Positions 51,780 to 61,700 of a DNA stretch of 64,000 bases are shown here, one piece after another. The stretch is from Clostridiales bacterium. Lineage in GTDB: Bacteria; Bacillota; Clostridia; Christensenellales; Pumilibacteraceae. The position numbers and the translations under genes were made by a program. The number at the start of each line of letters is the position of its first letter. The first letter of the stretch is position 1. The stretch spans positions 286,508 through 350,507 of the forward strand of contig JAFLVG010000001.1 of NCBI GenBank assembly GCA_022508445.1, read 5' to 3'. The notes beneath the pieces were generated by a model that worked only from the letters and a program-made list of their open reading frames with translations, did not search any database and was not told where the DNA came from.

Positions 51780-52152
51780 GGGAGACGCTATAACTCACGG
51801 TGCAAACTCTCATACAAAAAGATAATGCGTCGGCAAATGTTGTTTCTTCTCTGAAATACTTTAAATTATCCGCTGTAAACTTTTGGCTTTTGCTCCCGAG
51901 ATAAACCGAACAGACGTTGTCCGAACTTTGCGTAGCGAATTTGAAAATAGCTGCCTCGGCAAAGTTCCCAGTAATTTTCTTTATTTGCGTGCAGACGCAA
52001 TCACTCCGTTAGTGATGGCGATGTCGTCTCGTTCGAATAATACACATATCGGTACCGTCGCTGTGTGTCGCAGTCCTATCGTTAGAATATGCAAAAATAA
52101 GTATGCTATAACATACTATTAATATTGCTATTATGTACAAGACGGTGTTTCA
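51780..52152 (-). pseudogene. Decayed small secreted or membrane protein
   Basis: A strong ribosome site (GGAGGG) precedes an ATG at 52152 that stops after 15 codons. A second frame running through the same DNA encodes a signal-like helix ('IIAILIVCYSILIFAYSND'), is broken by one TAA ('RHRHH-stop-RSD', near 52010), and then stays open with protein-like sequence ('KKITGNFAEAAIFKFATQ', 'NVCSVYLGSKSQKFTADN', 'EETTFADALSF'). A shift at the start plus one nonsense codon would explain it. It is on the same strand as the sigma/peptidase/anti-sigma genes upstream. Family not recognised. Apart from this, 51774-52241 holds nothing I can support. Confidence 0.4.
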
Positions 52153-52241
52153 TGATTTTGCCCTCCATCCATATATTAATAGCGATGTTTATGCATATTT
52201 TTCTACTGCAATTTAAAAATTTTTAAATTTTTAAATTTATT

Positions 52242-52922
52242 CTAAAACATTTCTTTAACAATATCCAAAATAGCTTGTTCAGACGGCGGATATGCGAACT
52301 GTACGTAGTATTTGTAATCGTTATATTCGAAATATGCTATTGAAGTTATTATGTTGTCGTATGACCAATTTATGGTTACACCATTATATTCATATTCATA
52401 TAAGCAATTATCTTTGAAGTAGTCAAATCGATCTACATCGATATTGATGTCTACTACACAAAGCTGGACATTATCGCCCGTTTCGCCGTTGGTTATTTCC
52501 TCTGCAACATATATGATATTATTTTCCTCGGTTGGCAAAATATATTTAGTCGTATTACACTCTTCGGCAACGTCGTACCAATCTAAATATAAAATATCTT
52601 TACCGATCTTTTGCGCGTATTCCTTAATCGTCATGCCCAAATCTTTTTCGGATAGTTCGGCAGCCGTATAAGTATATCTTTCTTGGGAGGGCGGCGCCGT
52701 TTCGTTACGCAATGATATAGGCAGCACTATTGCAAGGCTGACGACGCATATTCCGACAAGCCCGAAAGCGGAGGCTTTTACGCCAAAGAACCGTTTACGG
52801 CTTTTGACGCCATGCTCTTGAATCTCGGGAATGCCGGTGCGAGCGTGCAATTGCGCCAACAGCCTCGTTTTTCTGTCGCCGTCGGCTACTTCAATAGTGC
52901 TGTCTATGTCAAAATCTTTCAT
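52242..52922 (-). CDS. Single-pass membrane protein, probable anti-sigma factor
   Basis: A 226-residue protein: a charged N-terminal cytoplasmic part (1-48, 'DGDRKTRLLAQLHARTGIPEIQ'), one membrane helix ('ASAFGLVGICVVSLAIVLPISL', about 49-71), then an extracellular domain of ~150 residues. The C-terminal strands ('INWSYDNIITSIAYFEYNDYKYYVQFAY', split by turns) resemble the DUF4367-type sensor domain found on anti-sigma-like proteins. It lies 8 bp after the peptidase gene in an operon headed by an ECF sigma factor, the usual site for the matching anti-sigma factor. I infer that it holds the sigma factor at the membrane; no zinc-binding anti-sigma motif is visible. Confidence 0.6.
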   Translation of the reverse strand: MKDFDIDSTIEVADGDRKTRLLAQLHARTGIPEIQEHGVKSRKRFFGVKASAFGLVGICVVSLAIVLPISLRNETAPPSQERYTYTAAELSEKDLGMTIKEYAQKIGKDILYLDWYDVAEECNTTKYILPTEENNIIYVAEEITNGETGDNVQLCVVDINIDVDRFDYFKDNCLYEYEYNGVTINWSYDNIITSIAYFEYNDYKYYVQFAYPPSEQAILDIVKEMF

Positions 52923-52930
52923 AAATGCTC

Positions 52931-53740
52931 CTATAATATGTTTACAATATACGCGCCGTTCAGCTTGTTATTATCCGGCTTGTAGTATGCGGCTTTGGGA
53001 GAGCCTAGGCCGGTCGATGCCACTAAATATCTGTCCGTTCTAAACAGCTTGCCGCTCTTATAATACTTGGATTCCCTATATCCGCTCACAACCATTATAT
53101 GAGAAGCGGATATCGTGATAGTGCTTATGCTGTCCTGCGTTGTACCCTCACTTAACAAATACATGTCGGTAGCACGTGTAAACAACACAATCACTTTATT
53201 GTTGTCTATTGCGTTCTTACATGCCGCGTAATCCACCGTCGTACCGCTCATTACGGATTGCATATTCATGCTGTATCCTTTGTCCGTTATGTACTGCGCG
53301 AGTCCGTCTGTAAAATCGCTTTCACTGACGCCATCGCCGTCGACGTTTGTGCGCATGAGCGTATATAGCTCGTTCATGACGCTCGGTATGTACACCTTGT
53401 CCTGCGCTCTGTACTTGCCGCTCGCCGCGTAAAAGGATTCCCAGCCGGGGATCATGTCGGGATAGTATTTATCGTAGTACGATACAATTTCGGAGCCGGC
53501 AACCGCGCCGCAGGCGTTTGTAAGTCCGGAGATTGCTGTAAATTGAGGTGCGTAGTTTGCCTTTGCGTCCGACTCTTTCGTGTCGAAAGTCACCGTTTCC
53601 GTCGCATACAGTGAGTATAACTGCGCATTCGCATACCTGTATTCGGCGGCCGACAGTGCAACGGACGGCGTCCATGCGCCGAGCACAGTCAGTCCGATTG
53701 CAGCCAATACGTTAAAAATTAAGCTTTTGATTTTCTTCAT
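52931..53740 (-). CDS. Secreted C39-like cysteine peptidase
   Basis: A 269-residue protein with a signal peptide (MKKIKSLIFNVLAAIGLTVL..., cleavage likely after A-L-S-A). The papain-like C39 pattern is visible: 'LTNACGAVAGSEIVSYYDKY' with the nucleophile Cys after N-A, 'SASHIMVVSGYRE' with the catalytic His, and a later Asn/Asp region ('YKPDNNKLNGAYIVN'). It acts outside the membrane; the substrate is unknown. It sits between an ECF sigma factor gene (49 bp upstream) and a probable anti-sigma gene (8 bp downstream), so it may be either a product of the response or part of signal processing. Confidence 0.75.
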   Translation of the reverse strand: MKKIKSLIFNVLAAIGLTVLGAWTPSVALSAAEYRYANAQLYSLYATETVTFDTKESDAKANYAPQFTAISGLTNACGAVAGSEIVSYYDKYYPDMIPGWESFYAASGKYRAQDKVYIPSVMNELYTLMRTNVDGDGVSESDFTDGLAQYITDKGYSMNMQSVMSGTTVDYAACKNAIDNNKVIVLFTRATDMYLLSEGTTQDSISTITISASHIMVVSGYRESKYYKSGKLFRTDRYLVASTGLGSPKAAYYKPDNNKLNGAYIVNIL

Positions 53741-53789
53741 AAAAAACCTCCTTACTAATAAATAGCAATGCAGTATTGGTTTTTTCTAC

Positions 53790-54326
53790 CTAAACCAAAA
53801 ACTTTTTGAATCTTTTAAGAATTTGTTGTTTTCGCTTGTGCGTTGCCGAAGTGCTTAGCCTCAAAGCTTCCGCAATCTCTTCCAACGTCCTCCGTTCGAA
53901 ATAGTACATAAAGACTATCTTTTTGTCTGTGTCGTCCAAACCGGCAACCGCGCGCGAAAGGCCGATTACTTCGTACATTTGATCCAGATCTTTTGAATAT
54001 CTTTCGTCAGTAATTGGTCGCTCGTATTTCTGTAATTCTTTGTCTTCGGCGTTGATGTTGTATATTATTCTGTTCAAAATCGTGTACATCCATGTCGCAC
54101 CGTCTCTACCCTCGTCATAAGAATTTATGTACCTGATTACATTCTCGAACATAGACATCACCGCATCTTCGGCCTTGGACTTGTTCCATGTTTTGACTAA
54201 CGCATACCCATAAAAATGGTTGAATGTCATATTAAACAGCTCATCCATCTTTTGCTTGTCTCCACTCTTTATGCTTCGCAGTAGCCCGGTAATAGTTTTG
54301 TTGTACTCTCTTTGGTAGCGCGCCAT
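53790..54326 (-). CDS. ECF-family RNA polymerase sigma factor, probably on a leaderless transcript
   Basis: A 178-residue sigma-70 family protein. Region 2 is 'KMDELFNMTFNHFYGYALVKTWNKSKAED...VMSMFENVIRYI' with the W-M-Y-T-I-L-N core-binding part, and region 4 is 'LDDTDKKIVFMYYFERRTLEEIAEALRLSTSATHKRKQQIL', a helix-turn-helix that reads the -35. The start at 54326 keeps the family's 'LLRSIKSGDKQKMDELF' N-terminus; the alternative ATG at 54248 would remove it. A perfect promoter puts the transcription start at, or within a base or two of, the ATG, so the message seems leaderless. It heads the operon with a peptidase and a probable anti-sigma protein. Confidence 0.88.
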   Translation of the reverse strand: MARYQREYNKTITGLLRSIKSGDKQKMDELFNMTFNHFYGYALVKTWNKSKAEDAVMSMFENVIRYINSYDEGRDGATWMYTILNRIIYNINAEDKELQKYERPITDERYSKDLDQMYEVIGLSRAVAGLDDTDKKIVFMYYFERRTLEEIAEALRLSTSATHKRKQQILKRFKKFLV

Positions 54327-54332
54327 TCTTTA

Positions 54333-54361
54333 ATTATACACAAAACCGACTGTGATGTCAA
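54333..54361 (-). promoter_or_regulatory. Promoter of the ECF sigma operon
   Basis: On the minus strand perfect TTGACA, 17-bp spacer, perfect TATAAT. The -10 ends 7 bp before the A of the start codon. Confidence 0.88.
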
Positions 54362-54573
54362 CATACGGAATATGGAGCGCGAGCATAAGATAAACAATGC
54401 ACACTGGCATACGTACGCTAGAAACATATCAAAACTCCGCAATTGCAAGTTAGGCCGATATCACATTTGTATCGACTTTTAATTAGATGCTCATGGCATA
54501 GAAATGAGCGCCTAATTTAAACGGTCGCAAAAAATGAACAGCACACGGCATGAAAGTCGTACTCTTCATATGT

Positions 54574-54747
54574 TCACCATATCCGATACATGAAATTAAA
54601 TAATTTATATTTTTTAAAATTTCCAGCCTCAAAGCATTTCGCAAATTCTTTGATACTTTCTTGACAATATGCAAACCAATCTATTCTGCAATCTATCATC
54701 CAATAATCGTAGTTTTGTTCGCAAGCGTTCATTAATATATCCCTCAT
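54574..54747 (-). CDS. Small open frame of 57 codons, uncertain
   Basis: Reads a protein-like sequence rich in Tyr, Trp, Cys and Phe ('YDYWMIDCRIDWFAYCQES', 'IKEFAKCFEAGNFKKYKLF'). The same frame stays open 14 codons upstream of the ATG, to a TAG, so it may be the tail of a lost larger gene. No good ribosome site. Nothing else is supported in 54362-55126, an AT-rich stretch between the sigma operon and the defence-like genes. Confidence 0.3.
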   Translation of the reverse strand: MRDILMNACEQNYDYWMIDCRIDWFAYCQESIKEFAKCFEAGNFKKYKLFNFMYRIW

Positions 54748-55126
54748 TTCAATGATTTCATTCCCATCTACCGAGTTACACGATTGCTAATGCCCGACGA
54801 GAGCTGAACGTCATATTGCATTACGACGTATATTGAATAATCTATTTAGCTGATTAAGCATAGAGATAGCCGACAATAAATCACAAAAACTCCTTTTTAT
54901 GCCTATCGGGACCAATCCTCTCCAATGCAAAAACGCACCACATGTGTGCGCTTTACATTAGCATAAAAATTACAAAAGGTGGCCTCAAAAAGGTCCGAAT
55001 TAATATGAATAACTATAAAACCTTGACTTTGAATCTCTTATTAATAACATTGATATTATATCTAATTCGCAATTGAACAAGTCAATCCAACCAACTAGCG
55101 TCGGAATTTCGGCGAACAAGAAAAAA

Positions 55127-55142
55127 CCGGTGCAGGCACCGG
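55127..55142. terminator. Terminator-type hairpin near the defence gene cluster
   Basis: CCGGTG-CAGG-CACCGG, flanked by AAAAAA on the left and CTTTTCT on the right, so usable in either direction; about 180 bp after the stop of the Abi-like gene. Confidence 0.7.
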
Positions 55143-55319
55143 CTTTTCTAGATAAAATCTAATCACTGAGTAACTAAAACTGCATATAGCAATCTTTTTC
55201 ATTTATATTATAACATAGCTTATCTACTATGTCAACAATATTACAAAAAAATTTTCATAATTTTTTGATTTTTTAAGTAATTTCCCATATAGTACAAACA
55301 AAGTAATACGAGCCATATA

Positions 55320-56207
55320 CTATGTTACTTTTTTTGAATAGATACGGACAACCTTTTGAGAAAACCTATATGCAGATTTTAATATCTCATTCTTTTGGAA
55401 GAGTTTTTTATATGAACGGCACTCTTTGAAAACGAACTTGCGCCAGACTTTATTGTTTTGTTTTATTTGCTCACGCGATAATAAATTACAGTATAAATGC
55501 ATTACGCTAGTTATATCAAACACTATAGTTCGAGAAAGATTAGTTTTTAAAGTTTTAGAATTAATTCCATGTTTGGCAAGATACTCTGAAACCTGAGGGT
55601 TTAATAAGCCTCGTTTTTCATTAAGCTCACTCAACAATGTTACATTGTGCGCTGCTTTATTTCGGATGTGATGCACTGAACTTAAATACTGTTCAAAAGA
55701 AGCATGCTTTTTATGGTAAATTTCCTGAGCATATTGTTGGTAGAAGGCGCGCACCAATTTTACAAACGTCCCGAAAGTTATTATGTCAAGAAATTTATCT
55801 AATGTATATACATTTTCATCTCCACTGATAAATAAATCAAGCTCTTTCGAATAATGCCGGTAAAGATAGTCATAATCAGATCGTATATATTCAGTCAAAA
55901 AAGTCCTTGCAACTTTTAACTTGATTGAATCACTAATTAATATGTATTTAATCTTTTGCTCAATTTCCAAGCACATTTTCATAAGAATGTGGCGTAATCG
56001 TTCATCAATCTTAGTAAGATAATACAATTGTGCAAATTCTAAATTTACAAACTGACCTTGTTTGTCTGTCATCTTGTATTGCTCAAAGATTGAAGCAAAC
56101 TCTATCAGCCTGTTGAGAGGATACTCGCTAGAAATCAAATTAGCAGCTTCTTTTTCATCAATTATATTAAATTTTACATTTAATTTTTTTAAATATTCTA
56201 TGTCCAT
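55320..56207 (-). CDS. Abi-family (AbiD/AbiF-like) HEPN abortive-infection protein
   Basis: A 295-residue, mostly helical protein. Near residues 182-187 'VHHIRNKAAHNVTLL' carries R-N-x-x-x-H, the catalytic motif of HEPN ribonucleases, in the context usual for the Abi_2 family (I-R-N-x-x-A-H). The first half ('YYLTKIDERLRHILMKMCLEIEQKIKYILIS') matches the helical lead-in of that family. Known relatives stop phage growth by killing or stalling the infected cell, most likely by cutting RNA. Its start lies 10 bp after the stop of the upstream gene (56218-57123), which suggests that the unknown genes upstream are part of the same unit. Confidence 0.78.
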   Translation of the reverse strand: MDIEYLKKLNVKFNIIDEKEAANLISSEYPLNRLIEFASIFEQYKMTDKQGQFVNLEFAQLYYLTKIDERLRHILMKMCLEIEQKIKYILISDSIKLKVARTFLTEYIRSDYDYLYRHYSKELDLFISGDENVYTLDKFLDIITFGTFVKLVRAFYQQYAQEIYHKKHASFEQYLSSVHHIRNKAAHNVTLLSELNEKRGLLNPQVSEYLAKHGINSKTLKTNLSRTIVFDITSVMHLYCNLLSREQIKQNNKVWRKFVFKECRSYKKLFQKNEILKSAYRFSQKVVRIYSKKVT

Positions 56208-56217
56208 GACTAATGTT

Positions 56218-57123
56218 TTATATGAATTTAATTGTGGTAGACCTTTCTACTTTTGCGCTTTGTACAGATGCAATTTCGTGGGCAAACCGTAACCAATTGG
56301 CAAAAAATTGAAACATTTTTCTCGTCTTGTCATCAAGAGAATTTGTTGTGGAAATCAAGCTCGTATCTTCTGCGTTATCTTGATTATAGTACGAGGTTAC
56401 TTGCATATATCCTATTCTTTGTTTGTTCTTACCGGGTCCAAATTCAATTGGAAACAATGCTACTTGACTGCGAAAATGGAGCGCATGCCCCGTTTGAGGA
56501 TAACTCTCGTAATTACCGACGTCAAAAAGTTCGGCGATTTCATCTTTATTAATCAGAAAAATATGTGATTTATCTTCTCCCAGCTCAAAATTATTAGTAT
56601 GCGATATGATATTTGAATTTTGATTGGTTTTGATTTGCTCAATAAATCTCTCGCTGAAAGATACCCCGTGGTGTCTCGATGCTTTTCCCGCGTTGCTATC
56701 TATGTATTTTCGGTTATCTACCATTTTTGTTTTGGCTTCTTCACCGCATGTATCACAGGAGATACCTTGACCATTACCCGAGAAAACATAGGGCATAGCG
56801 TATCCATCTTGTCCATTAATTTTCTTTTTGAAAACAGCGCTAACTGAAAATCTAGGATTAGGATCCCTATGTTTAACCAAATTCAAAAATACGTCTAATG
56901 CCGTTTTGCATATCGTTTTCGCCGTATTTTGAAACCAGGCGTTTTCATTTAGCTCAAACTGTCCTATTTTAGAAAATATCCCGTGTATCGATTCCGCGCT
57001 AGTATATAAACTTTTTCCCAGTTCTTCGAAATCATTTTCTAAGATGTTTGAATGGTTTATTCCGGTTAATTCAGCTGCACCATTATCAAATACATCTTTT
57101 GGAATCTTATTCTGTGTATCCAT
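56218..57123 (-). CDS. Unknown protein in the Abi gene cluster
   Basis: A 301-residue soluble protein. The first ~90 residues are helical. The middle has a C-x-x-C pair ('ISCDTCGEEAKTK') and 'ASRHHGVSFSERFIEQI'. Then come strands typical of a mixed alpha/beta sensor domain ('SHIFLINKDEIAELFD', 'QVALFPIEFGPGKNKQRIGYMQV'), loosely like a GAF fold. GGAG precedes the ATG. It lies between the membrane-protein gene (47 bp upstream) and the Abi-like gene (10 bp downstream). I cannot name its family. A sensor or regulator for the HEPN effector is a guess from position. Confidence 0.6.
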   Translation of the reverse strand: MDTQNKIPKDVFDNGAAELTGINHSNILENDFEELGKSLYTSAESIHGIFSKIGQFELNENAWFQNTAKTICKTALDVFLNLVKHRDPNPRFSVSAVFKKKINGQDGYAMPYVFSGNGQGISCDTCGEEAKTKMVDNRKYIDSNAGKASRHHGVSFSERFIEQIKTNQNSNIISHTNNFELGEDKSHIFLINKDEIAELFDVGNYESYPQTGHALHFRSQVALFPIEFGPGKNKQRIGYMQVTSYYNQDNAEDTSLISTTNSLDDKTRKMFQFFANWLRFAHEIASVQSAKVERSTTIKFI

Positions 57124-57170
57124 ATGTTCTCCAAAGTATATTCTTGCTTTTTTGAAATTTTACTCTTATA

Positions 57171-57974
57171 CTAAGCATTTGTTTTGCTCGCTGTCTTTAA
57201 ATTCTTTATATATTTTTTATATTCTTTATAATTCTTTTTATTTGTGCAAATTCTGAAACGCTCTATGTAACCAAGTATAGTTTTCAACTGTTGTTCTCTT
57301 TGCTCTGCGTTATGTGCCGAATTGAATCTGGTCATTGCGCCATTAATAGTGTGTATACAATCCGCAACCGAGTATTTTTTGCACAAGTCAAACAAGAGTA
57401 AGCTTCTGGGTAAATTTGAAAACAAAGATTCATTCTCAACAGAAGAAACGATATCACCTATTGCCCATTTCATAATAGTATCACTTAAAGATTCACGCAG
57501 CGGATATACATGTAATGTTACTTTTTCATTCAGTACCGTGTATGTATCATTGTTTGTACATGCGAATTCAAAGATTTGCTTTTTAAATTCATTTCTATCT
57601 TCGGCTCTTATTTTTTCATCTATATCGTTCCACAACCTATCGAATTCTCCGGTTAATGAAGTCATGAGCAACTTATATCTTACAATTCTTCTTATTCTTA
57701 CAATAAATAACAAATCAAAGACAAAGCCTAAAATTACACCTATCATGCCTCCTAAGAAATCCGGCATCTTAGTAGTGCCATCATTCGCAGAACTCCCCGT
57801 CGATGACACAGGAATCTTATCAAACCAAGGCATGTACCCACTCTCAAATAGACTGTAAATCCCTTTAATCATATAAGGAATTACAGCAACACACAACAAG
57901 AAAACCAATATCATCTCAACAATAATGATAAAAATATGCGACTTTGTATTATAGTAACAGATTTTGTTTTTCAT
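57171..57974 (-). CDS. Two-helix membrane protein of unknown function in the Abi gene cluster
   Basis: A 267-residue protein with two membrane helices ('IFIIIVEMILVFLLCVAVIP' near 15-34 and 'LGGMIGVILGFVFDLLFIV' near 73-91) joined by a short Gly/Ser/Thr-rich outside loop, then a cytoplasmic helical domain of about 170 residues rich in charged side chains. Not recognised. An extended -10 (TATAAT at 57994-57999, minus strand) lies just upstream, so it may be the first gene of a three-gene unit ending in the Abi-like effector. Membrane-tethered partners are common in defence operons, but this is context only. Confidence 0.6.
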   Translation of the reverse strand: MKNKICYYNTKSHIFIIIVEMILVFLLCVAVIPYMIKGIYSLFESGYMPWFDKIPVSSTGSSANDGTTKMPDFLGGMIGVILGFVFDLLFIVRIRRIVRYKLLMTSLTGEFDRLWNDIDEKIRAEDRNEFKKQIFEFACTNNDTYTVLNEKVTLHVYPLRESLSDTIMKWAIGDIVSSVENESLFSNLPRSLLLFDLCKKYSVADCIHTINGAMTRFNSAHNAEQREQQLKTILGYIERFRICTNKKNYKEYKKYIKNLKTASKTNA

Positions 57975-58727
57975 ATGTGTAACCCAAAAAATTATTATAT
58001 TTTACTATTTTCTAGTGTTTATTAAACACATACTGGCCCGAATAAACCGAATGCTTTGTGTCTCGTGCCCAATACTATTTAACATATCAAAGAACTTTAA
58101 AGCTATTTTTACTTAATTTATCCATAGAAACCATATTTGAAGTAAGTATATCGGCCATATCAAACCCCTTTTGAAATATTTATTAAATGATGCTCATATT
58201 TAAGCTTAATTCACATTTATTAAGTCCCGATTATCAATACTGTCGCAGGCGCTTATGTTTGCTTTGATTACAATGGTTATACTTACGGCACCAAACAAAA
58301 ACATATGCATTTTGCCTTTATGTGGCTCACAAATAAAAATATAGCTTGCATTAATTCGTTAGTGTCTGCTTAGGTTATTCGCGATCTTCCCTCAAATTTA
58401 CAGCAATAGTCAACACATTCACTATCGCCATTAGTACAAACTCAAAATAAATTTGACTCTTTTTATGCGTTCCTCATAAAAGTACTACCCACCTCTCCCT
58501 GTTAATAAATAGCGCACATATCCATATTTTTTCCACCGTAATCAAAAAAATTTTTATTACCGTTATTTACCTTTAAGCTATACACCATAATATATTGCAG
58601 TCAATACAAAACCGAGTGGAACATTCATGTTCAACTCGGTACCGCTTGGCGGGACGCAAGCACCCGAATTTGAACTTTTAATGTATAGTGATAAAGTTGG
58701 TATGCGTTTATACATTTAGCCATCTTC
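57975..58727. other. AT-rich intergenic region between two defence-type loci
   Basis: It holds the probable -10 of the membrane-protein gene, a tiny minus-strand frame at 58087-58158 (23 codons after AAGGGG, of unknown meaning), and a hairpin at 58611-58640. I see no tRNA, no repeat array and no protein gene above 30 codons that looks real. Confidence 0.5.
58611..58640. terminator. Hairpin upstream of the STAND gene
   Basis: ACCGAGT-G-GAACAT/ATGTTC-A-ACTCGGT with one mismatch and a 2-nt loop. There is no strong T-run, so it may be a boundary or leader structure rather than a true terminator. Confidence 0.45.
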
Positions 58728-58769
58728 CCTTACAATAACTAACAATTATTCGCAGGGAATTATGGAAAA
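58728..58769 (+). repeat. 42-bp inverted repeat, left copy: shared gene leader with start codon
   Basis: It begins CCTTACAATAACTAAC, ends GCAGGGAATT-ATG-GAAAA, and is identical over all 42 bases to the minus strand of 63946-63987. It covers the ribosome site (AGGGA), the ATG and the first five bases after it of the STAND gene. Similarity stops abruptly on both sides. Confidence 0.92.
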
Positions 58770-61700
58770 CGAAAAAGATGATTTTTTTGAATTAGACAAA
58801 GCAATAAAGGAATACGGCGGAAATATTTTCGAGAGATTGGTAGAAATCATGCTAAAAAAACTATATCCGCAGTACTGCTTTACGCGAACCGAATATAGCC
58901 ACGACGGAGGAAAAGATTTTTATGCTGTTGACGGTGAAACCAATATATGGGCGGAAGCAAAATGTCATAAACGTCATCTTGAGCTTGGCAGAATAGCAGG
59001 CACATTTATAATGGCGGAATTATGCAAAATAAACCGAATCATTATTTTTTCTTCATCGAATTTAACTAGTGGGGCGATTAAAAATCTTACAAAATTTACC
59101 TCCAGAAACGACAAAGAACTTATAATTTTCAATGATACGGATATTCGTACCCTTATTAATTCTTTTGGAATAATAGATGACGAAGAAATAATCCATTCGA
59201 TAGGTCATTTTTTCGATTTGGATGGCGAAATTGTTAACTTGATAAAAGACAAAAGACTTAGTGTAATTACACAACGTCTTGTTCAATTAAAACAAGAAAA
59301 AATGAGTCATATAGATGAAGATAAAAATCGATACGAAAAACAATTAAATCTTTATTTGACACTTTATGCTTACTTAGCTTTCAACAATTTTGCGCAAAGT
59401 GAAAGTTCTTTGGTTGGCGCTTCCAAAGATGTAAAAATAATAAATAAACAATTTTATCTGCAAAACGACTCAGCTAATTCGGAAGAGTTAAAAACTTCAA
59501 TTAGGGCTTTTGACGTTTTTAGTGCCGAATTGGTTATAAGAAACGAGGATGTGTTGCATAGTAAAAACATAAAAATTCAATTTAAAGAATTATCGAAAAA
59601 TTGTAAAGCGGTTACGCCTTATTCTTATGATGGTGAGCTTTTGCCCGGACAAAGTATCGCATTAACTTTTTTCTTTAAAGCACTCAACGCGTCATGCAAA
59701 TTAGCTTTACCTCAACCCATAGTTTTGTTTGAGAACGAACCAGTCGAATGTAAAATGAGCCATAATGACATCAGTATCATTCCATGCCAAATAGTTGGCG
59801 AAATTCCGTATATCGGAAAAGATTCAAATAAACTTTCACAGTTGAACCAAGACCTTGAAAGTACGCTACATTTTACGAGTGTATTGGTCTATGGAAAAAG
59901 CGGCGTAGGTAAATCGAGATTTTTATACGAATTACATTCAGAGTGTTTGAAAAAGGGTAAGCGCTGTTTTATTTTTCACGGTGATAACACAAATAATTCA
60001 ATTCTCGATTTTATCCGCCAACTTTTGTATGGATATTATAATATTTCATTCATCGGGCAAGAGAGCGAGATTGTTTTGCCGAAGTTTGTGGAACCGACAG
60101 ACGATTCTCAAATTCAAAAATATATCGATTTTTTAAACACTTGTTTAAATTGTAAAGATGAAAATTTAATCAATTTGAATTTAGCGCGAAATTGGCTTGT
60201 TGACATAGTTAAAACCGACAACACGATATTGATTATCGACAACGTTCAGCATCTTAGTAAAAAGGTTCTCACTTTACTCAGTAAAGCGGTTTCCGATCTA
60301 AAAAATTGTAAATGTAAAAGCGAAATTATTTTTACATTTAACACTGAATTAACTATAAGCGACTCGCCGGCTGATAATTTTTTCCAACACCTTAAATGTA
60401 ATGTAAAAGAAAAATATGATATCTGCCTTGAAGGATTTGACGAGGTTAAGGCCGTAGATTATTTGAAGTATAGTTTAGATCCACGCAGTGTTAGAAACGA
60501 TTTAGAAGAACTATATAAGTCCGTTGCAATCCGCGCGAACAATAATCCTCTTTTTTTAAAACAATTAGTATTGTATCTATATCAACAAAATGTTATAGGC
60601 TTTCAAAACGATACCTTATGTATAATGAATTATACTAGACTTATACAAGAATTAAACAGTTTGCCAGGTACTGTTTTTGATTTAATGCGAGCAAGATTCC
60701 AATTGTTAATTAAAAACACAAAAACAAATAAAGGCAAAATAAAAGATCTATTTTGGTCACTTTTGATTTTCGGTGAAATGCCCGAAAAATTTGTTAATTA
60801 TATAGATAGTTTTAACATGAAAGTGCTCAATCATTGCATCGAATTAGGATTTATTAAACGAAGCGTAAATGACACATTGGTTTTTGAACACCAGCTTATC
60901 GCCAAATCAATTCTACTGATTCTGGAAGAAAAAACCTATAATCCGCGTCCATCTATAACAAAACTCGGATTATCAGATTCGACAGCCAAGAATTTTTTAG
61001 AAAACATTCAATCGGAAAAGCACAAAACAGCACTCTTCGCGATAGAAGAAAAATACGGCAACATTTCGTTTGAAAAATTCAATGATTTTTTGCCTAAATT
61101 ATCTATGGAAAGCGTTACCGATCTTTTTATACAATACATCGTGGATTTGGTGAACAAGTTAATTCGTCAACACAATACAAATGTAAAACCAATACTGAAA
61201 ATAGACTCATTGTCTTTATTAATAAAAAACAGTCAAGATAGACTCGGCGTACAGAAAACAGCCAGCTTATTTGAGAACATTATCGAGTATCAAGTCGATA
61301 ATTATAAATTAAACGCACCGTGTTCAGAACAATTTATTGAACTATTGAAATACTATTTTTACGAATTACCGCCCAAAAAGAAAGATGTGTTTCTCGGTAA
61401 AATAGAAAAAATTGGCTTAGAGCTTTTAAGCGAATTAACGGACAAAACAAAAAAAGACGATTTAGAAGTATGGATTCTGTGGGCTTTTGGAAGAAACGCT
61501 ATGCATCAATATAAGTTTGAAGAAGCCCAAATATTTTTTAATAAAGGAGTTGCTCTTGCAAAATCCAAAAAAAATATGCACAGGCTTGCTGAAATCAAAG
61601 TACAGTTAGGGTTTCTTTTTTCCTATTTGGAAGATAAAGAGCAGGTGGAAGCACACTGGCAAGATGCCTGCTCGAATTTCAATGGCATTAATTTTTATGA

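Noticed and set aside
58643..58680. tRNA-end-like string (TGGCGGGACG...AATTTGAAC) before the STAND gene, considered as a tRNA or attachment remnant
   Set aside because: The T-arm and acceptor cannot be paired, so no cloverleaf exists and no matching tRNA copy is in the window.
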